Positions 1 through 11,500 of a stretch of DNA of 64,000 nt are shown here, one piece after another. Each line of letters starts with the position of its first letter. Position 1 is the stretch's first letter. This stretch comes from Methylocella tundrae. Its GTDB lineage: Bacteria > Pseudomonadota > Alphaproteobacteria > Rhizobiales > Beijerinckiaceae. Below the pieces are notes generated by a model. It searched no databases and was not told the origin of the DNA. It worked only from the letters and a program-made list of their open reading frames with translations. The stretch covers positions 18,005 through 82,004 of the forward strand of contig NZ_CABFMQ020000078.1 in NCBI RefSeq assembly GCF_901905185.1, read 5' to 3'. The translations under genes were made by a program, and so were the position numbers.

Positions 1-509
1 AGGCCATATTTCAGGCAATGCACGCCGCCGGAGTTTTCCGCCACATTGCCGCCGATGGAGCAGGCGATCTGCGAGGAAGGGTCCGGCGCGTAATAGAAGC
101 CCTTGTGCTCGACGGCGCGGGTGATCGCCGAATTGGTGACGCCCGGCTCCACGACAGCGAACCGGTTCTCGAAGTCGATCTCCTTGATTTTGTTGAACTT
201 CATCATCGAGATGAGGACGCCGTCCTGAAGCGGCAGCGAGCCGCCGGAGAGCGAGGTGCCAGCGCCGCGCGGCACCACCTTGACGTCATGAGCGTGGCAA
301 TAGGAAAGGACGGCCTGGAGCTCTTCGACAGAAGAGGGCAGCACCACCGCGAGCGGCAGATTGGCGTAAGCGGTGAAGCCGTCGCTTTCATAGGGACGGC
401 GGCCGATTTCGTTGTCGATGACGCCTTCGCCGCGCACAATTTTCCGCAAGGCGGCGATGATTGTCTCGCGCCGCGCCAGAATGGTTTGATCCACGTCCAT
501 CGGTTTCAT
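1..509 (-). CDS. glcD: Glycolate oxidase FAD subunit GlcD, 5' part (runs off left edge)
   Basis: N-terminal 169 codons of an FAD-linked oxidase of the glycolate oxidase / D-lactate dehydrogenase family, which oxidises glycolate to glyoxylate with GlcE and GlcF. The frame is open from an ATG at 507-509 on the minus strand to the window edge. The FAD-binding PCMH fold is visible: VVPRGAGTSLSGG near residues 78-90 binds the FAD pyrophosphate, and DPSSQIACSIGGNVAENSGG (about 143-162) is the second conserved FAD loop. The N-terminal sequence MKPMDVDQTILARRETII is typical of rhizobial GlcD. The catalytic C-terminal half lies outside the window, so D-lactate dehydrogenase cannot be fully excluded. 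It is divergent from rpsB with 264 bp between them. Confidence 0.9.
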   Translation of the reverse strand, partial: MKPMDVDQTILARRETIIAALRKIVRGEGVIDNEIGRRPYESDGFTAYANLPLAVVLPSSVEELQAVLSYCHAHDVKVVPRGAGTSLSGGSLPLQDGVLISMMKFNKIKEIDFENRFAVVEPGVTNSAITRAVEHKGFYYAPDPSSQIACSIGGNVAENSGGVHCLKYG

Positions 510-690
510 TGCCAAAGCCCATATGATATCAATTAGCCGCGCAATATGCGCCGGCGCCGCCGCCGAGGCAAAGGCTTTGCGCCCTAAGGCCTGCGAACCT
601 TCGCCTTGCGTTCGGGCGCAAGCGCCCTTATAAGCACGCCCATTCCACACGCGGATCGCGCGACCCTGATTTAAGGGCCGCTCCCGGTGG

Positions 691-730
691 CTTTTTCCTA
701 TGGCGCCTTCAAATGGCGCTTCGGAAAAGG
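691..730 (+). promoter_or_regulatory. Nested stem-loop in the rpsB leader
   Basis: CTTTTTCC at 691-698 can pair (with one G-U) with GGAAAAGG at 723-730. Inside it, GCGCC pairs with GGCGC around a TTCAAAT loop (about 703-719). It ends 43 nt before the rpsB ATG. In E. coli S2 represses its own leader, so this could be a comparable autoregulatory structure; that is inference, and no consensus was checked. Confidence 0.35.
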
Positions 731-773
731 TCCATAACGCTCCGCGGCGGCTTTAACCGGAGAAAGAAACGCT

Positions 774-1805
774 ATGTCCCTGCCTGATTTCACAATGCGC
801 GGCCTGCTCGACGCCGGCGCTCATTTCGGCCACCAGTCGCATCGCTGGAACCCGAAAATGGAGCCCTATATTTTCGGCAGCCGCAACAATATTCATATCA
901 TCGACCTCGCGCAGACAGTGCCTTTGCTGCATCAGGCGCTGAAGGCCGTGTCGGATACCGTCGCGCGCGGCGGCCGCGTGCTGTTCGTCGGCACCAAGCG
1001 GCAGGCCCAGGACGCGATCGCGGACGCCGCCCGCCGGTCGGCGCAATATTACATCAATTCGCGCTGGTTGGGCGGCATGCTGACCAACTGGAAGACGATT
1101 TCCGCCTCGATTCAGCGCTTGCGCAAGGTCGAAGACATTCTGGGCGGCGGCGCCGTCGGCCTGACCAAGAAAGAGCGCCTGATGATGTCGCGCGAGCGCG
1201 ACAAGCTCGAAAAGGCGCTTGGCGGCATCAAGGAAATGGGCGGCATCCCCGACCTCATTTTCGTGATCGACACCAATAAGGAGCAACTCGCGATCAAGGA
1301 GGCCGAGCGGCTGCATATCCCGGTCGCGGCGATCCTCGACACCAATAGCGACCCGGACGGAATCACGTTCCCGATTCCTGGCAATGACGACGCTGGCCGC
1401 GCCATCACCCTTTATTGCGATCTCATCGCCCGCGCCGCGCTCGACGGCATCGCCCGCGGCCAGGGATCAAGCGGCATTGATTTCGGCGAAGCCGAACAGC
1501 CGCCGGAAGAGGTTTTGCCGGTGGAAGCTTCCGAGCCCGCCGTCGCCGCTGAGGCGTTCGAGGCGCCCGCCGAGGCTTTCGAACTGCTGACCGCGCCGCG
1601 CGGCGCGCCGGACGATCTCGGCAAATTGCCGGGTATCGGCCCGCAGATCGTCAAGAAGCTGAACGACGCCGGCCTATTCCACTTCTGGCAGATCGCCGCG
1701 ATGACGCCGGAAGACGCGGCGAAGACGGATCATGACCTGAAGCTTGGCGGCCGCATCGCTCGCGACGGCTGGATCAATCTGGCGCGTAGCCTCGTCGCCG
1801 CCTGA
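774..1805 (+). CDS. rpsB: 30S ribosomal protein S2 with C-terminal extension
   Basis: Small-subunit ribosomal protein S2, which docks late on the 30S body and helps recruit S1. Residues 1 to about 235 carry the full S2 fold ([22 protein letters not shown] at the start; ILDTNSDPD and [11 protein letters not shown] further on). The protein is 343 aa, about 100 more than E. coli S2. The extra part is an acidic Ala/Glu linker (about 240-275) followed by a compact domain with [20 protein letters not shown], a helix-hairpin-helix-like motif. Such tails are known in alphaproteobacterial S2. The ATG at 774 follows GGAG at 759-762. tsf follows after 61 bp, as in most bacteria, and the pair probably forms one transcript. 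Confidence 0.98.
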   Translation: MSLPDFTMRGLLDAGAHFGHQSHRWNPKMEPYIFGSRNNIHIIDLAQTVPLLHQALKAVSDTVARGGRVLFVGTKRQAQDAIADAARRSAQYYINSRWLGGMLTNWKTISASIQRLRKVEDILGGGAVGLTKKERLMMSRERDKLEKALGGIKEMGGIPDLIFVIDTNKEQLAIKEAERLHIPVAAILDTNSDPDGITFPIPGNDDAGRAITLYCDLIARAALDGIARGQGSSGIDFGEAEQPPEEVLPVEASEPAVAAEAFEAPAEAFELLTAPRGAPDDLGKLPGIGPQIVKKLNDAGLFHFWQIAAMTPEDAAKTDHDLKLGGRIARDGWINLARSLVAA

Positions 1806-1866
1806 ACACGGCGGTCGGCGGGCCGGACGATAGCGGTCACAAAACGGAACTTGAAGGAACACGATT

Positions 1867-2799
1867 ATGGCGAGCGTCACGGCCGCAATGGTGAAGGATC
1901 TTCGCGAGAAGACCGGCGCCGGCATGATGGATTGCAAGAATGCTCTCAACGAGACCGAGGGCGATATCGAGGCGGCGGTCGACTGGCTGCGTAAGAAAGG
2001 CCTTTCGAAGGCCGCCAAGAAGTCCGGCCGCGTCGCGGCGGAGGGCCTTGTCGCCGTCGCCGTGCATGGCACGGACGGCGTTGTCGCCGAAGTCAATTCG
2101 GAGACGGATTTTGTCGCGCGCAACGAGGAATTTCAAGCGCTTGCCCGTACGATCGCGCTCGTCGCGGTGGAAAAGGGGTTGACCGACGTCGAAGCGATCA
2201 AGGGCGCGCATTACCCGGGCGGCGGGACGGTCGCGGACGCCATCGCCAACGCCATCGCGACGATCGGCGAGAACATGACCTTGCGCCGTGTCGCCGCGGT
2301 GCATGTCGCGCAGGGCGTCGTGGGGCAGTATGTGCATAATTCGGTCGCCGACGGACTGGGCAAGATCGGCGTCCTCGTCGCGCTGGAATCCACCGGCGAT
2401 ACGGTCGCGCTTACGCCGCTCGCGCGGCTTATCGCCCTGCACGTGGCGGCGGCGAGTCCGCTGGCTCTCGAAGCATCCGAGCTCGATCCGGCGATCGTCG
2501 CGCGGGAAAAGGCGGTGCTCGCCGACAAAAACGCCGGCAAGCCGGCTCATGTGCTTGAAAAGATCGTCGAATCCGGCCTCAAGACCTATTACAAAGAGGT
2601 TTGCCTCCTCGATCAGCCGTCGATCCACGCGGAACATGCGAACAAGACCATCGGGCAGGTGGTGAAAGAAGCCGAAAAGGCGGCAGGCGCGCCTGTGAAG
2701 TTGGCCTCTTTTGTGCGCTATTCCCTCGGCGAAGGCATTGAGAAACAGGAGAGCGATTTCGCCGCCGAAGTCGCCGCCGCCGTCGGCGGGCAGGTCTGA
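1867..2799 (+). CDS. tsf: Elongation factor Ts
   Basis: Guanine-nucleotide exchange factor that releases GDP from EF-Tu. At 310 aa it has the usual length. The N-terminal UBA-like domain contains [17 protein letters not shown] (about residues 14-30), and the core carries [10 protein letters not shown] (about 78-88), both family signatures. A Shine-Dalgarno AAGGA at 1854-1858 precedes the ATG by 8 nt. The pyrH and frr genes that often follow rpsB-tsf are absent here. An intrinsic terminator lies 39 bp after the stop, so the operon ends with tsf. Confidence 0.98.
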   Translation: MASVTAAMVKDLREKTGAGMMDCKNALNETEGDIEAAVDWLRKKGLSKAAKKSGRVAAEGLVAVAVHGTDGVVAEVNSETDFVARNEEFQALARTIALVAVEKGLTDVEAIKGAHYPGGGTVADAIANAIATIGENMTLRRVAAVHVAQGVVGQYVHNSVADGLGKIGVLVALESTGDTVALTPLARLIALHVAAASPLALEASELDPAIVAREKAVLADKNAGKPAHVLEKIVESGLKTYYKEVCLLDQPSIHAEHANKTIGQVVKEAEKAAGAPVKLASFVRYSLGEGIEKQESDFAAEVAAAVGGQV

Positions 2800-2837
2800 C
2801 CCGGTACACGAAAGTCCTGCGAACGCATTGAATGAAG

Positions 2838-2869
2838 AGCCGCAGACGCCGACGCGTCGGCGGCTTTTT
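2838..2869 (+). terminator. Intrinsic terminator of rpsB-tsf
   Basis: AGCCGC at 2838-2843 pairs with GCGGCT at 2860-2865, the loop holds a further CGACGCGTCG dyad, and a T run follows (2865-2869). It sits just downstream of tsf on the same strand. Confidence 0.8.
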
Positions 2870-2982
2870 GCATGTGGTGAAGCCGAGTGATTCCAAATTG
2901 ACCGATGTCCGATTTCGCAGGAAGGTTGAAGCTCAACGCGCGGCGCTGCGTTGATTCGTGTTTCCCGCGTTGGAGAATGCTC

Positions 2983-3510
2983 ATGCCGTCTCGATTCGCA
3001 CGCTCGCTTCGCCTCAAAGGCCAACTGATTGCATTCACGATCCTTTCCAGCGCCTTTGGCTTGGCGCTGGTCGACCCCGCAGCGGCGGAATCGGTTCGCA
3101 AGGAATGCAGCCAAAAATATCAGGCGGCCAAGGCCGCCGGCACGCTGAACGGACAAGCCTGGCCGCAATTTTATAGCCAGTGCGCGGCTGAGGCCAAGGG
3201 CGCCGCGCCTGCCGCGACGCCAGCCGCCGCTCCCGGCCCCGCGCCAGCGGCGCCGCCGCCCGCGGCCCCGACAGCGGCGAATCCGCTGAAGCCGGCGCCG
3301 GCGCCTGCGGCCCCCGTGGCGGTCGGCAATGCTGTGTTTCCCTCAGCCGTCTCAGCCGCCTACGCCAATGAAAAGCCAGGCAAGGCGCGCATGAAGACAT
3401 GCCTCGACCAGTACAACGCTAATAAAGCGACCAACGCTAACGGCGGCCTGAAATGGATTCAAAAGGGCGGCGGCTATTACAGCCAATGCAATGCGCGCCT
3501 CAAGAGCTGA
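2983..3510 (+). CDS. Secreted protein with two cysteine-bracketed repeats and an Ala/Pro linker
   Basis: A 175-aa protein I cannot name. A signal peptide covers residues 1-35, with a basic n-region, a hydrophobic LIAFTILSSAFGLALV core and cleavage expected after AAA. The mature part has two related segments: the first runs from KECSQKYQAAKAAG to WPQFYSQCAAEAK, the second from MKTCLDQYNANKATN to GGGYYSQCNARLKS. Each has a Cys, a Lys/Ala-rich helix with a Tyr, an aromatic turn and a second Cys in YSQC. An Ala/Pro linker (about 70-115) joins them. The layout recalls PsiF-type repeats, but identity was not shown. I chose the ATG at 2983 because GGAG (2972-2975) lies 7 nt upstream; an earlier in-frame start at 2905 lacks such a site and would bury the signal peptide. 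Confidence 0.75.
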   Translation: MPSRFARSLRLKGQLIAFTILSSAFGLALVDPAAAESVRKECSQKYQAAKAAGTLNGQAWPQFYSQCAAEAKGAAPAATPAAAPGPAPAAPPPAAPTAANPLKPAPAPAAPVAVGNAVFPSAVSAAYANEKPGKARMKTCLDQYNANKATNANGGLKWIQKGGGYYSQCNARLKS

Positions 3511-3881
3511 TCGCGATCGCGCGTTCTGATCACGAGATCCTGGGCGTCGCGCTGGCCGGCGTCTGGGGTTAAGCCGATGTGCGTCATTCTTTGACGCGGC
3601 TGAGCATCATAAGGCTCGACCGGAGAATTCGTCATGGCTGATCGGTCCGCTGCAATGCGCTCATCGATAAATTATGGCATGATGTCGTCCGAAAACCGGG
3701 TTCCATTTTTCGGGATCATGCTCTGAGGCCGGAGGGCGGTACGGGGCGCTGACGAAAAAGCCACACACCATTGACAATCCACGCCGGCCGGGCCGATCGA
3801 ATGGACAGAGAAAGCGGGGCATCATATAAACTCCACCGTTGCGGCGGCATATGAGCCTGTCCGACTAGGATCTCGACGACA
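3511..3881. other. Intergenic region with a palindromic repeat
   Basis: No coding frame here looks real. The stretch holds the 45-bp palindrome at 3677-3721 and presumably the promoter of the PCMT-like gene. AGGA at about 3868 serves that gene's ATG. Confidence 0.6.
3677..3721. repeat. Rhizobial-type intergenic palindrome
   Basis: An interrupted dyad: GCATGAT at the left end matches ATCATGC at the right end, and CCGAAAA matches TTTTCGG inside, around a short ACCGGGTTCCA centre. From memory, near-identical elements (GATCATGC ends, CCGAAAA/TTTTCGG arms) are scattered between genes across Rhizobiales. Only one good copy is seen in this window. Confidence 0.6.
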
Positions 3882-4589
3882 ATGCAGAACACCAGCATCG
3901 ACCCGAGCATCTCCGATCGTTCGGCTTTTTCCCGCCGGACGATGGTCGACTGCCAGATCAGAACATTCGACGTAACGGATTCGGCGCTCCTCGCGCGCAT
4001 GCTCGATGTGCAGCGGGAGCGGTTTCTACCGCCGGAGCTTGAGCCTGTCGCTTATTCGGATTCAAGTTTGCAGCTAAAATCGGACGCTCCAGGCGCGAAG
4101 CCGAGGAGCCTTCTGCCGCCCCTGATCCTGGCGCGTCTCATTCAAAGCGCCCGCGTCCTCGCGGGCGACAAGGCTCTGGTCGTCGCGGCCGCAGGCGGCT
4201 ATTCGGCCGCCCTTCTTGCGGGCCTTGCCGCCGACGTCGTCGCTGTCGAGAGCGATCCGGCGCTTTTCGAAGAACTGCGCGTCAATCTCGATGCATCCGG
4301 ACTAAAGAACGTTCGCGCGCTTCTCGGCCCCCTTGGAGCTGGCGCGCCGAAGGAAGCGCCTTTCGACGTGATCCTGGTCGACGGCGGGGTCGCCGCCAAT
4401 CTCGATCCGCTGCTCGCGCAATTGAAGGACGGCGGCCGGCTCGTCACGGTTCAGCGCCTGGCCGATGGCGTCTGCAAAGCCGTCCGCTACGACAAGGCAG
4501 ATGGCGCGACAGGCTATCGCATCCTGTTCGACGCTTCGGCTCCTGTCCTCGACGCGTTTCAGCCGGCGGAAGAATTCACGTTTTCTTGA
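3882..4589 (+). CDS. PCMT-family (protein-L-isoaspartate O-methyltransferase-like) protein
   Basis: A 235-aa Rossmann methyltransferase-like protein of the L-isoaspartyl methyltransferase family. MVDCQIRTFDVTD (about residues 22-34) is the family's N-terminal signature and LLPPLILARLIQ follows. The SAM-binding loop reads VVAAAGGYSAALLA, where active PCMTs have a G-rich GTGSGY loop, so catalysis is uncertain. FDVILVDGGVA and LKDGGRLV are the later conserved strands. In many alphaproteobacteria this paralogue lies directly upstream of tolC, as here (147 bp before the tolC start). A role linked to outer-membrane export is inference only. Confidence 0.85.
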   Translation: MQNTSIDPSISDRSAFSRRTMVDCQIRTFDVTDSALLARMLDVQRERFLPPELEPVAYSDSSLQLKSDAPGAKPRSLLPPLILARLIQSARVLAGDKALVVAAAGGYSAALLAGLAADVVAVESDPALFEELRVNLDASGLKNVRALLGPLGAGAPKEAPFDVILVDGGVAANLDPLLAQLKDGGRLVTVQRLADGVCKAVRYDKADGATGYRILFDASAPVLDAFQPAEEFTFS

Positions 4590-4736
4590 CTCCGAGGACA
4601 CCCGTTTCGCCGCGGTTCTTCGTGCTAGCTTGGGCGGCGCTTTGGCATGACCAATCAATGGTGCGACCGGCGCACGCCTCGAAGCGAGCCCGCCAGAGCG
4701 TGCGCGTCGACATCGCTAAGACAGGGACAAACGAAT

Positions 4737-6131
4737 TTGCTTTATCTGCCGCATCGCGTCTCTTTGTCTGTGAAGAGGTTCGCCGTCATCCTCGCTGGGG
4801 GCTTTGCGCTAGCTTCGCCGGTCGCGGCGGAAACCATGTCGAGCGCACTTGTTCGCGCCTATGTCGGCAACCCGGATCTCAACCAGCAGCGCGCCGGCGT
4901 TCGCGCGCAGGACGAAAACCTGCCGCGAGCCTCCTCACTCGGACGCCCAACCGTCACGGCGGATGGCCAGTTCGGCTATAATTACCTTGATACGACGCAA
5001 GGGGGAGTGCGGACTCGCGGAAGCACGCCGCCGACAGCTGTCGGGCTGACCGTCACGCAAAATTTGTTCAACGGCAATCGCACGCAAAACAGCGTCCGGC
5101 AGGCGGAATCGAACATTTTCGGGTCGCGCGAAAATCTCCGCACCACCGAGGAGAACGTGCTTCAGAACGGCGCGACAGCCTATATGAACGTGCTGCGCGA
5201 CACCGCGATCCTCAATCTGCGCCGCAACAACATCACCGTTCTCGAAGAGCAGCTGCGCCAGACGCGCGATCGCTTCAATGTCGGCGAGGTGACGCGCACC
5301 GACGTCGCCCAGGCTGAATCGAGCCTCGCGAGCTCCCGTTCCGACTATTTCACGGCGCAAGCCAATCTGCAGAACAGCGTCGCAAATTTCCGCCAGATCA
5401 TCGGCGTCGAACCGACGCGGCTGGAGCCGGCCCGAACCATCGAAGCTCTGCTGCCGAAAGATATGGGCACGGCCGTCGCTCTCGCGCTGGAAGAGCACCC
5501 GGTGGTACAGGCGGCGCTGCACGCGGTCGACGCCGCCGCCCTGCAGGTCAAGCTGGTCGAGGGCGAGCTTTACCCGACTCTCAACGTTGTCGGCAACGTC
5601 CAGCATCAGACGGATTATATCGGCATTCGCAACGCCACCTTTTTGAACGGTTCGGTCGTCGGCCAGCTCTCCGTGCCGATCTATGAAGGCGGCGAAGTTT
5701 ACGCGCGCGCCCGTCAGGCGAAGGAAACGCTGGCGCAGGCCCGGCTCCAGGCCGATCTGCAACGCGACACTGTGCGGGCCGCCGTCGTATCCGCCTGGGG
5801 CTCGCTCGATTCGGCGAAGGCGGTCATCCAATCGGCGAAAGCTGCGGTCAAGTCCGCCGAGATCGCGCTCGATGGCATCCGCGAGGAGGCGAGGGTTGGG
5901 CAGCGTACGACCTTCGACGTCCTCTTTGCGCAGCAGACCTTGCTCAATACGCGCGTCAGCCTCGTCTCCGCTCAACGCGACAGGGTCGTCGCCTCCTATA
6001 ATGTGATGGCGGCCATCGGCCGGCTTTCAGCGGCGAACCTCAGCCTCAACGTCGCGGAATATGATCCGACGGTCCATTTCGAACAGGTCAAGGACAAATG
6101 GATCGGCCTGCGCACGCCTGACGGGCGCTGA
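4737..6131 (+). CDS. tolC: TolC-family outer membrane efflux protein
   Basis: Trimeric outer-membrane channel for type I secretion and drug efflux. The mature protein begins after VAA at ETMSSALVRAYVGNPDLNQQRAG and shows the two-fold internal repeat of the family, with a beta-barrel strand plus long coiled-coil helices in each half (for example NVLQNGATAYMNVLRDTAIL and VVSAWGSLDSAKAVIQSA). I place the start at TTG 4737 because AGGGA at 4723-4727 has good spacing and the product gains a normal signal peptide (about 464 aa in all). An upstream ATG at 4647 would put about 30 unlikely residues first, and GTG 4770 has no visible Shine-Dalgarno. Confidence 0.92.
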   Translation: MLYLPHRVSLSVKRFAVILAGGFALASPVAAETMSSALVRAYVGNPDLNQQRAGVRAQDENLPRASSLGRPTVTADGQFGYNYLDTTQGGVRTRGSTPPTAVGLTVTQNLFNGNRTQNSVRQAESNIFGSRENLRTTEENVLQNGATAYMNVLRDTAILNLRRNNITVLEEQLRQTRDRFNVGEVTRTDVAQAESSLASSRSDYFTAQANLQNSVANFRQIIGVEPTRLEPARTIEALLPKDMGTAVALALEEHPVVQAALHAVDAAALQVKLVEGELYPTLNVVGNVQHQTDYIGIRNATFLNGSVVGQLSVPIYEGGEVYARARQAKETLAQARLQADLQRDTVRAAVVSAWGSLDSAKAVIQSAKAAVKSAEIALDGIREEARVGQRTTFDVLFAQQTLLNTRVSLVSAQRDRVVASYNVMAAIGRLSAANLSLNVAEYDPTVHFEQVKDKWIGLRTPDGR

Positions 6132-6373
6132 GCCCGGGTGATCGCGGGCGCGGCGCGGCTGCGTCTCCTCTCGCGGCGTCCGGCGAGCTTTCCGCCATTA
6201 TTCCCCTTATGGCTGTGGACCGTCGATTGTTCGTCTTGCCAGCATGGATGAGCTAAGACTACCTTAACGCGTCGATCCGCCGCGGCGCGGATCATGTGGG
6301 GTTGCCTGTCGCGTGATTGCCTCGATGCGCATCCGTCTGATCGGCGCATTTTCGTTGGAAAGCAGTAGAGGCC

Positions 6374-6910
6374 ATGAGCGCAGCCAATCTTGTTCAAACC
6401 TCCGGCGAGCCGTCCGACGCCAAACCGCGGGAGCCTTCGATGGAGGACATTCTGGCCTCGATCCGGCGCATCATCGCCCAGGATCAAGCGCTTTTTGCTG
6501 CTGAGGACGCCTCCCGGGAGGAGGCGGGCCAAGAAGCCGGCTCGGAAGAGGTTAATGACGGCGCGGATTCCGCGGTCTACGGGCTGGCGCAGTCTGTTGC
6601 CGCGCAGGGCCTTGCGGACCATCAGGAGGAGAATCGAGCAAGGGAGGAAGCAGCGGATCCGTCAGAGCCGGTCGCCGATTGGGGCGGAGCCGAAGACGAG
6701 CCGCTGGTTTCAAAAAGAACGGATGATTCCGTCGCGGGAGCATTCAACGCGCTTATCGCCAGCCGCTTCGCGCAAAATTCCGATGCCGTTCTGGCGATGA
6801 CCCGCGAAGCTTTGCGCCCCTTGCTGGAGGCCTGGCTCGACGCGCATTTGCCGGCGCTTGTCGAGCGTCTCGTCCGCGCCGAGATCGAACGGATGACAAA
6901 GGGCGACTAA
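6374..6910 (+). CDS. popZ: PopZ-like polar organising protein (DUF2497)
   Basis: A 178-aa acidic, low-complexity protein with the two conserved ends of PopZ. The N-terminal helix EPSMEDILASIRRIIAQD (about residues 18-35) binds client proteins. The C-terminal helices (about 120-176, with FNALIASRF, LRPLLEAWLDAHLPALVE and RLVRAEIERM) drive assembly at the pole. The middle is a Glu/Ala/Pro-rich disordered spacer. PopZ anchors the chromosomal centromere and gathers cell-cycle factors at alphaproteobacterial poles. Placement directly before valS is conserved in the class. AGAGG just upstream serves the ATG. Confidence 0.9.
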   Translation: MSAANLVQTSGEPSDAKPREPSMEDILASIRRIIAQDQALFAAEDASREEAGQEAGSEEVNDGADSAVYGLAQSVAAQGLADHQEENRAREEAADPSEPVADWGGAEDEPLVSKRTDDSVAGAFNALIASRFAQNSDAVLAMTREALRPLLEAWLDAHLPALVERLVRAEIERMTKGD

Positions 6911-6937
6911 ACCCGTCGCGAAAAGGCGCGGGTTTTT
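6909..6937 (+). terminator. Intrinsic terminator after popZ
   Basis: ACCCG (6911-6915) pairs with CGGGT (6929-6933), the inner CGC pairs with GCG, and a run of five T ends the element. It overlaps the popZ stop and separates popZ from valS. Confidence 0.7.
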
Positions 6938-7133
6938 CAAACGAGATATGGGCCGAGTCCAAAAGGACCGCCTTGCCGGAATGACCGTACCGCTTACTTT
7001 TCTTTCCGGGCGAGCCGCAAGCGGCGCGGACTTGCCTTTTCCCCTGCCTTTTGCGATCGCTTGACCTAATCCGCATGGCAAGACCTGCGCCGCCGCACCG
7101 CGCGCGCGGTCCAGACGAACAGAAAATGATTCA

Positions 7134-9842
<2,709 letters not shown>

Positions 9843-9872
9843 ACCCGCCGCTTTCACACGCTCTTTTTCGGC

Positions 9873-11189
9873 CTATCCCTGCAAAAATGGCAATGAAACG
9901 CCAAACGTCTGCAGCAGAAGAATCGTATTGAGGAACAGCACTACCGCGGCGCCGACGACGGCGCCGACGCGCGTCATGGGGCCGTTGACGAAAGCCCCCA
10001 TGATGTCGCGGCGCTGCGTGAAGTAAAGCAGCGCGATCATCGGGAGCGGCAGCGCAATGCTGAGCACGACCTGACTGACGACAAGGGCGTTGGTGGCGTT
10101 GACTCCGAGCGCAACGACGATAAAGGCCGGGATGATGGTGACGAGCCGCCGCAGCCAGACCGGAATTCTGAAGCCGACGAAACCCTGCATGATCATTTGA
10201 CCCGCGAGGGTTCCGACCGTCGAACTCGATATGCCGGACGCGAGGAGCGAGATCAGAAATACTGTCGCGGCTCCGGCGCCAAGAATCGGGGTCAATGTAT
10301 GATATGCGGTCTCAATCTCGGCGACGCCGCTGTGGCCCGCGTGAAAGGCGGCGGCGGCCATCATCACCATGGCCATATTGATGGCGCCGGCGATCGCCAG
10401 CGCGACGATGACCTCCCGGTTGGAATAGCGCAGGAGCTTGCGCCTGTCGCCGTCGTCGCGCGCGATCGTACGGGCCTGCGTCAGGCCTGAGTGCAGGTAG
10501 ATCGCATGAGGCATGACCGTCGCGCCGATGATTCCGACGGCGATCGTAACCGCGGCCGCGTCCTGCAGTTGGGGCGTCACTAAGGAAAAAGCCGCCGAGG
10601 CCCAGTCGACGGGGGCGATGAATAATTCGATCACATAACAGAGCCCGATCATTGCGACCAGCGCGCCGATGACCAGTTCGAGCGGCCTGAAACCGCGCCG
10701 GTCGAGGGTCAAAATACCATAGGTCACGATCGCGGTGACGACCATTCCCCAGATCAGCGGCAAGTTGAAGAGGAGCGAAAGCCCGATCGCGCCGCCGAGG
10801 AATTCAGCCAAATCCGTCGCCATCGCGGCGATTTCACTGACGATCCACATGGCCCAAACAAGCGGGCGCGGCAATTCGTCGCGGCACATTTCCGCGAGAT
10901 TCCGGCCCGTCACGATGCCCAGCTTCGCCGACAGGGCCTGAAACAGCATTGCAATGAGGTTGGCCAGCAAAACCACCCAAAGCAGGCTGTAGCCATATCT
11001 GGCGCCCGCCTGGATATTGGTCGCAAAATTGCCGGGGTCCATATAGGCGATCGAGGCGATGACCGCTGGTCCAACCATCGGAATGAATGCGCGAAATCCG
11101 CTCCGGCGCCCGTCGAGAACCTCGCGGATCGCGCGCTGGATTTGGGTCGGGTGAGCGACGATTCCGCCGCGCTCTGCGATATCCGTCAT
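9873..11189 (-). CDS. mntH: Nramp-family divalent metal (Mn2+) transporter
   Basis: Proton-coupled manganese (and iron) importer of the inner membrane. The 438-aa sequence has about 11 hydrophobic helices. The metal-site motif of helix 1 is MDPGNFATNIQAG (DPGN at residues 51-54), and helix 6 carries ATVMPHAIYLHSG (MPH), both hallmarks of Nramp. The gene is divergent from mntR, which supports Mn2+ as the main substrate and MntR as repressor. Its stop lies 30 bp from that of valS, in convergent orientation. Confidence 0.96.
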   Translation of the reverse strand: MTDIAERGGIVAHPTQIQRAIREVLDGRRSGFRAFIPMVGPAVIASIAYMDPGNFATNIQAGARYGYSLLWVVLLANLIAMLFQALSAKLGIVTGRNLAEMCRDELPRPLVWAMWIVSEIAAMATDLAEFLGGAIGLSLLFNLPLIWGMVVTAIVTYGILTLDRRGFRPLELVIGALVAMIGLCYVIELFIAPVDWASAAFSLVTPQLQDAAAVTIAVGIIGATVMPHAIYLHSGLTQARTIARDDGDRRKLLRYSNREVIVALAIAGAINMAMVMMAAAAFHAGHSGVAEIETAYHTLTPILGAGAATVFLISLLASGISSSTVGTLAGQMIMQGFVGFRIPVWLRRLVTIIPAFIVVALGVNATNALVVSQVVLSIALPLPMIALLYFTQRRDIMGAFVNGPMTRVGAVVGAAVVLFLNTILLLQTFGVSLPFLQG

Positions 11190-11500
11190 TCGGCTTTCCT
11201 GCGGTCGAAGCTGGCGACGCCACGCTACGGCATGAGTTCGGGAGACCTTGCTGGCGATCTGCTATTGATGCTGCATAATGTAGCCGTGGCTACGGATTAG
11301 TCAATGGCGCTCGCCAGCGCCTCCCTGCGATCAAGAGCGGCCGGAGTTGCGACAATTCAGGATCGTTAGGCTAAAACAAAAAGGACTGACGCCTTATGTC
11401 GAGTCGCTGATGGGGGCGGCGACGGGCGAAAGCGGCGCCCGGAAGGGCTGAAACGCGTGATCGCTAAGGCGCCAGATCGCAGGCCGGAGGGAAGCCGAAG
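11190..11500. other. mntH-mntR divergent promoter region
   Basis: No gene. It holds the 14-bp dyad at 11280-11293 and the mntR Shine-Dalgarno GGAGGG at 11486-11491. Confidence 0.6.
11280..11293. promoter_or_regulatory. Candidate MntR operator
   Basis: A perfect dyad GTAGCC-GT-GGCTAC, about 90 bp upstream of the mntH ATG and about 210 bp upstream of mntR. The TAGC...GCTA core resembles the E. coli MntR box. Assignment rests on position and this resemblance. Confidence 0.45.
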
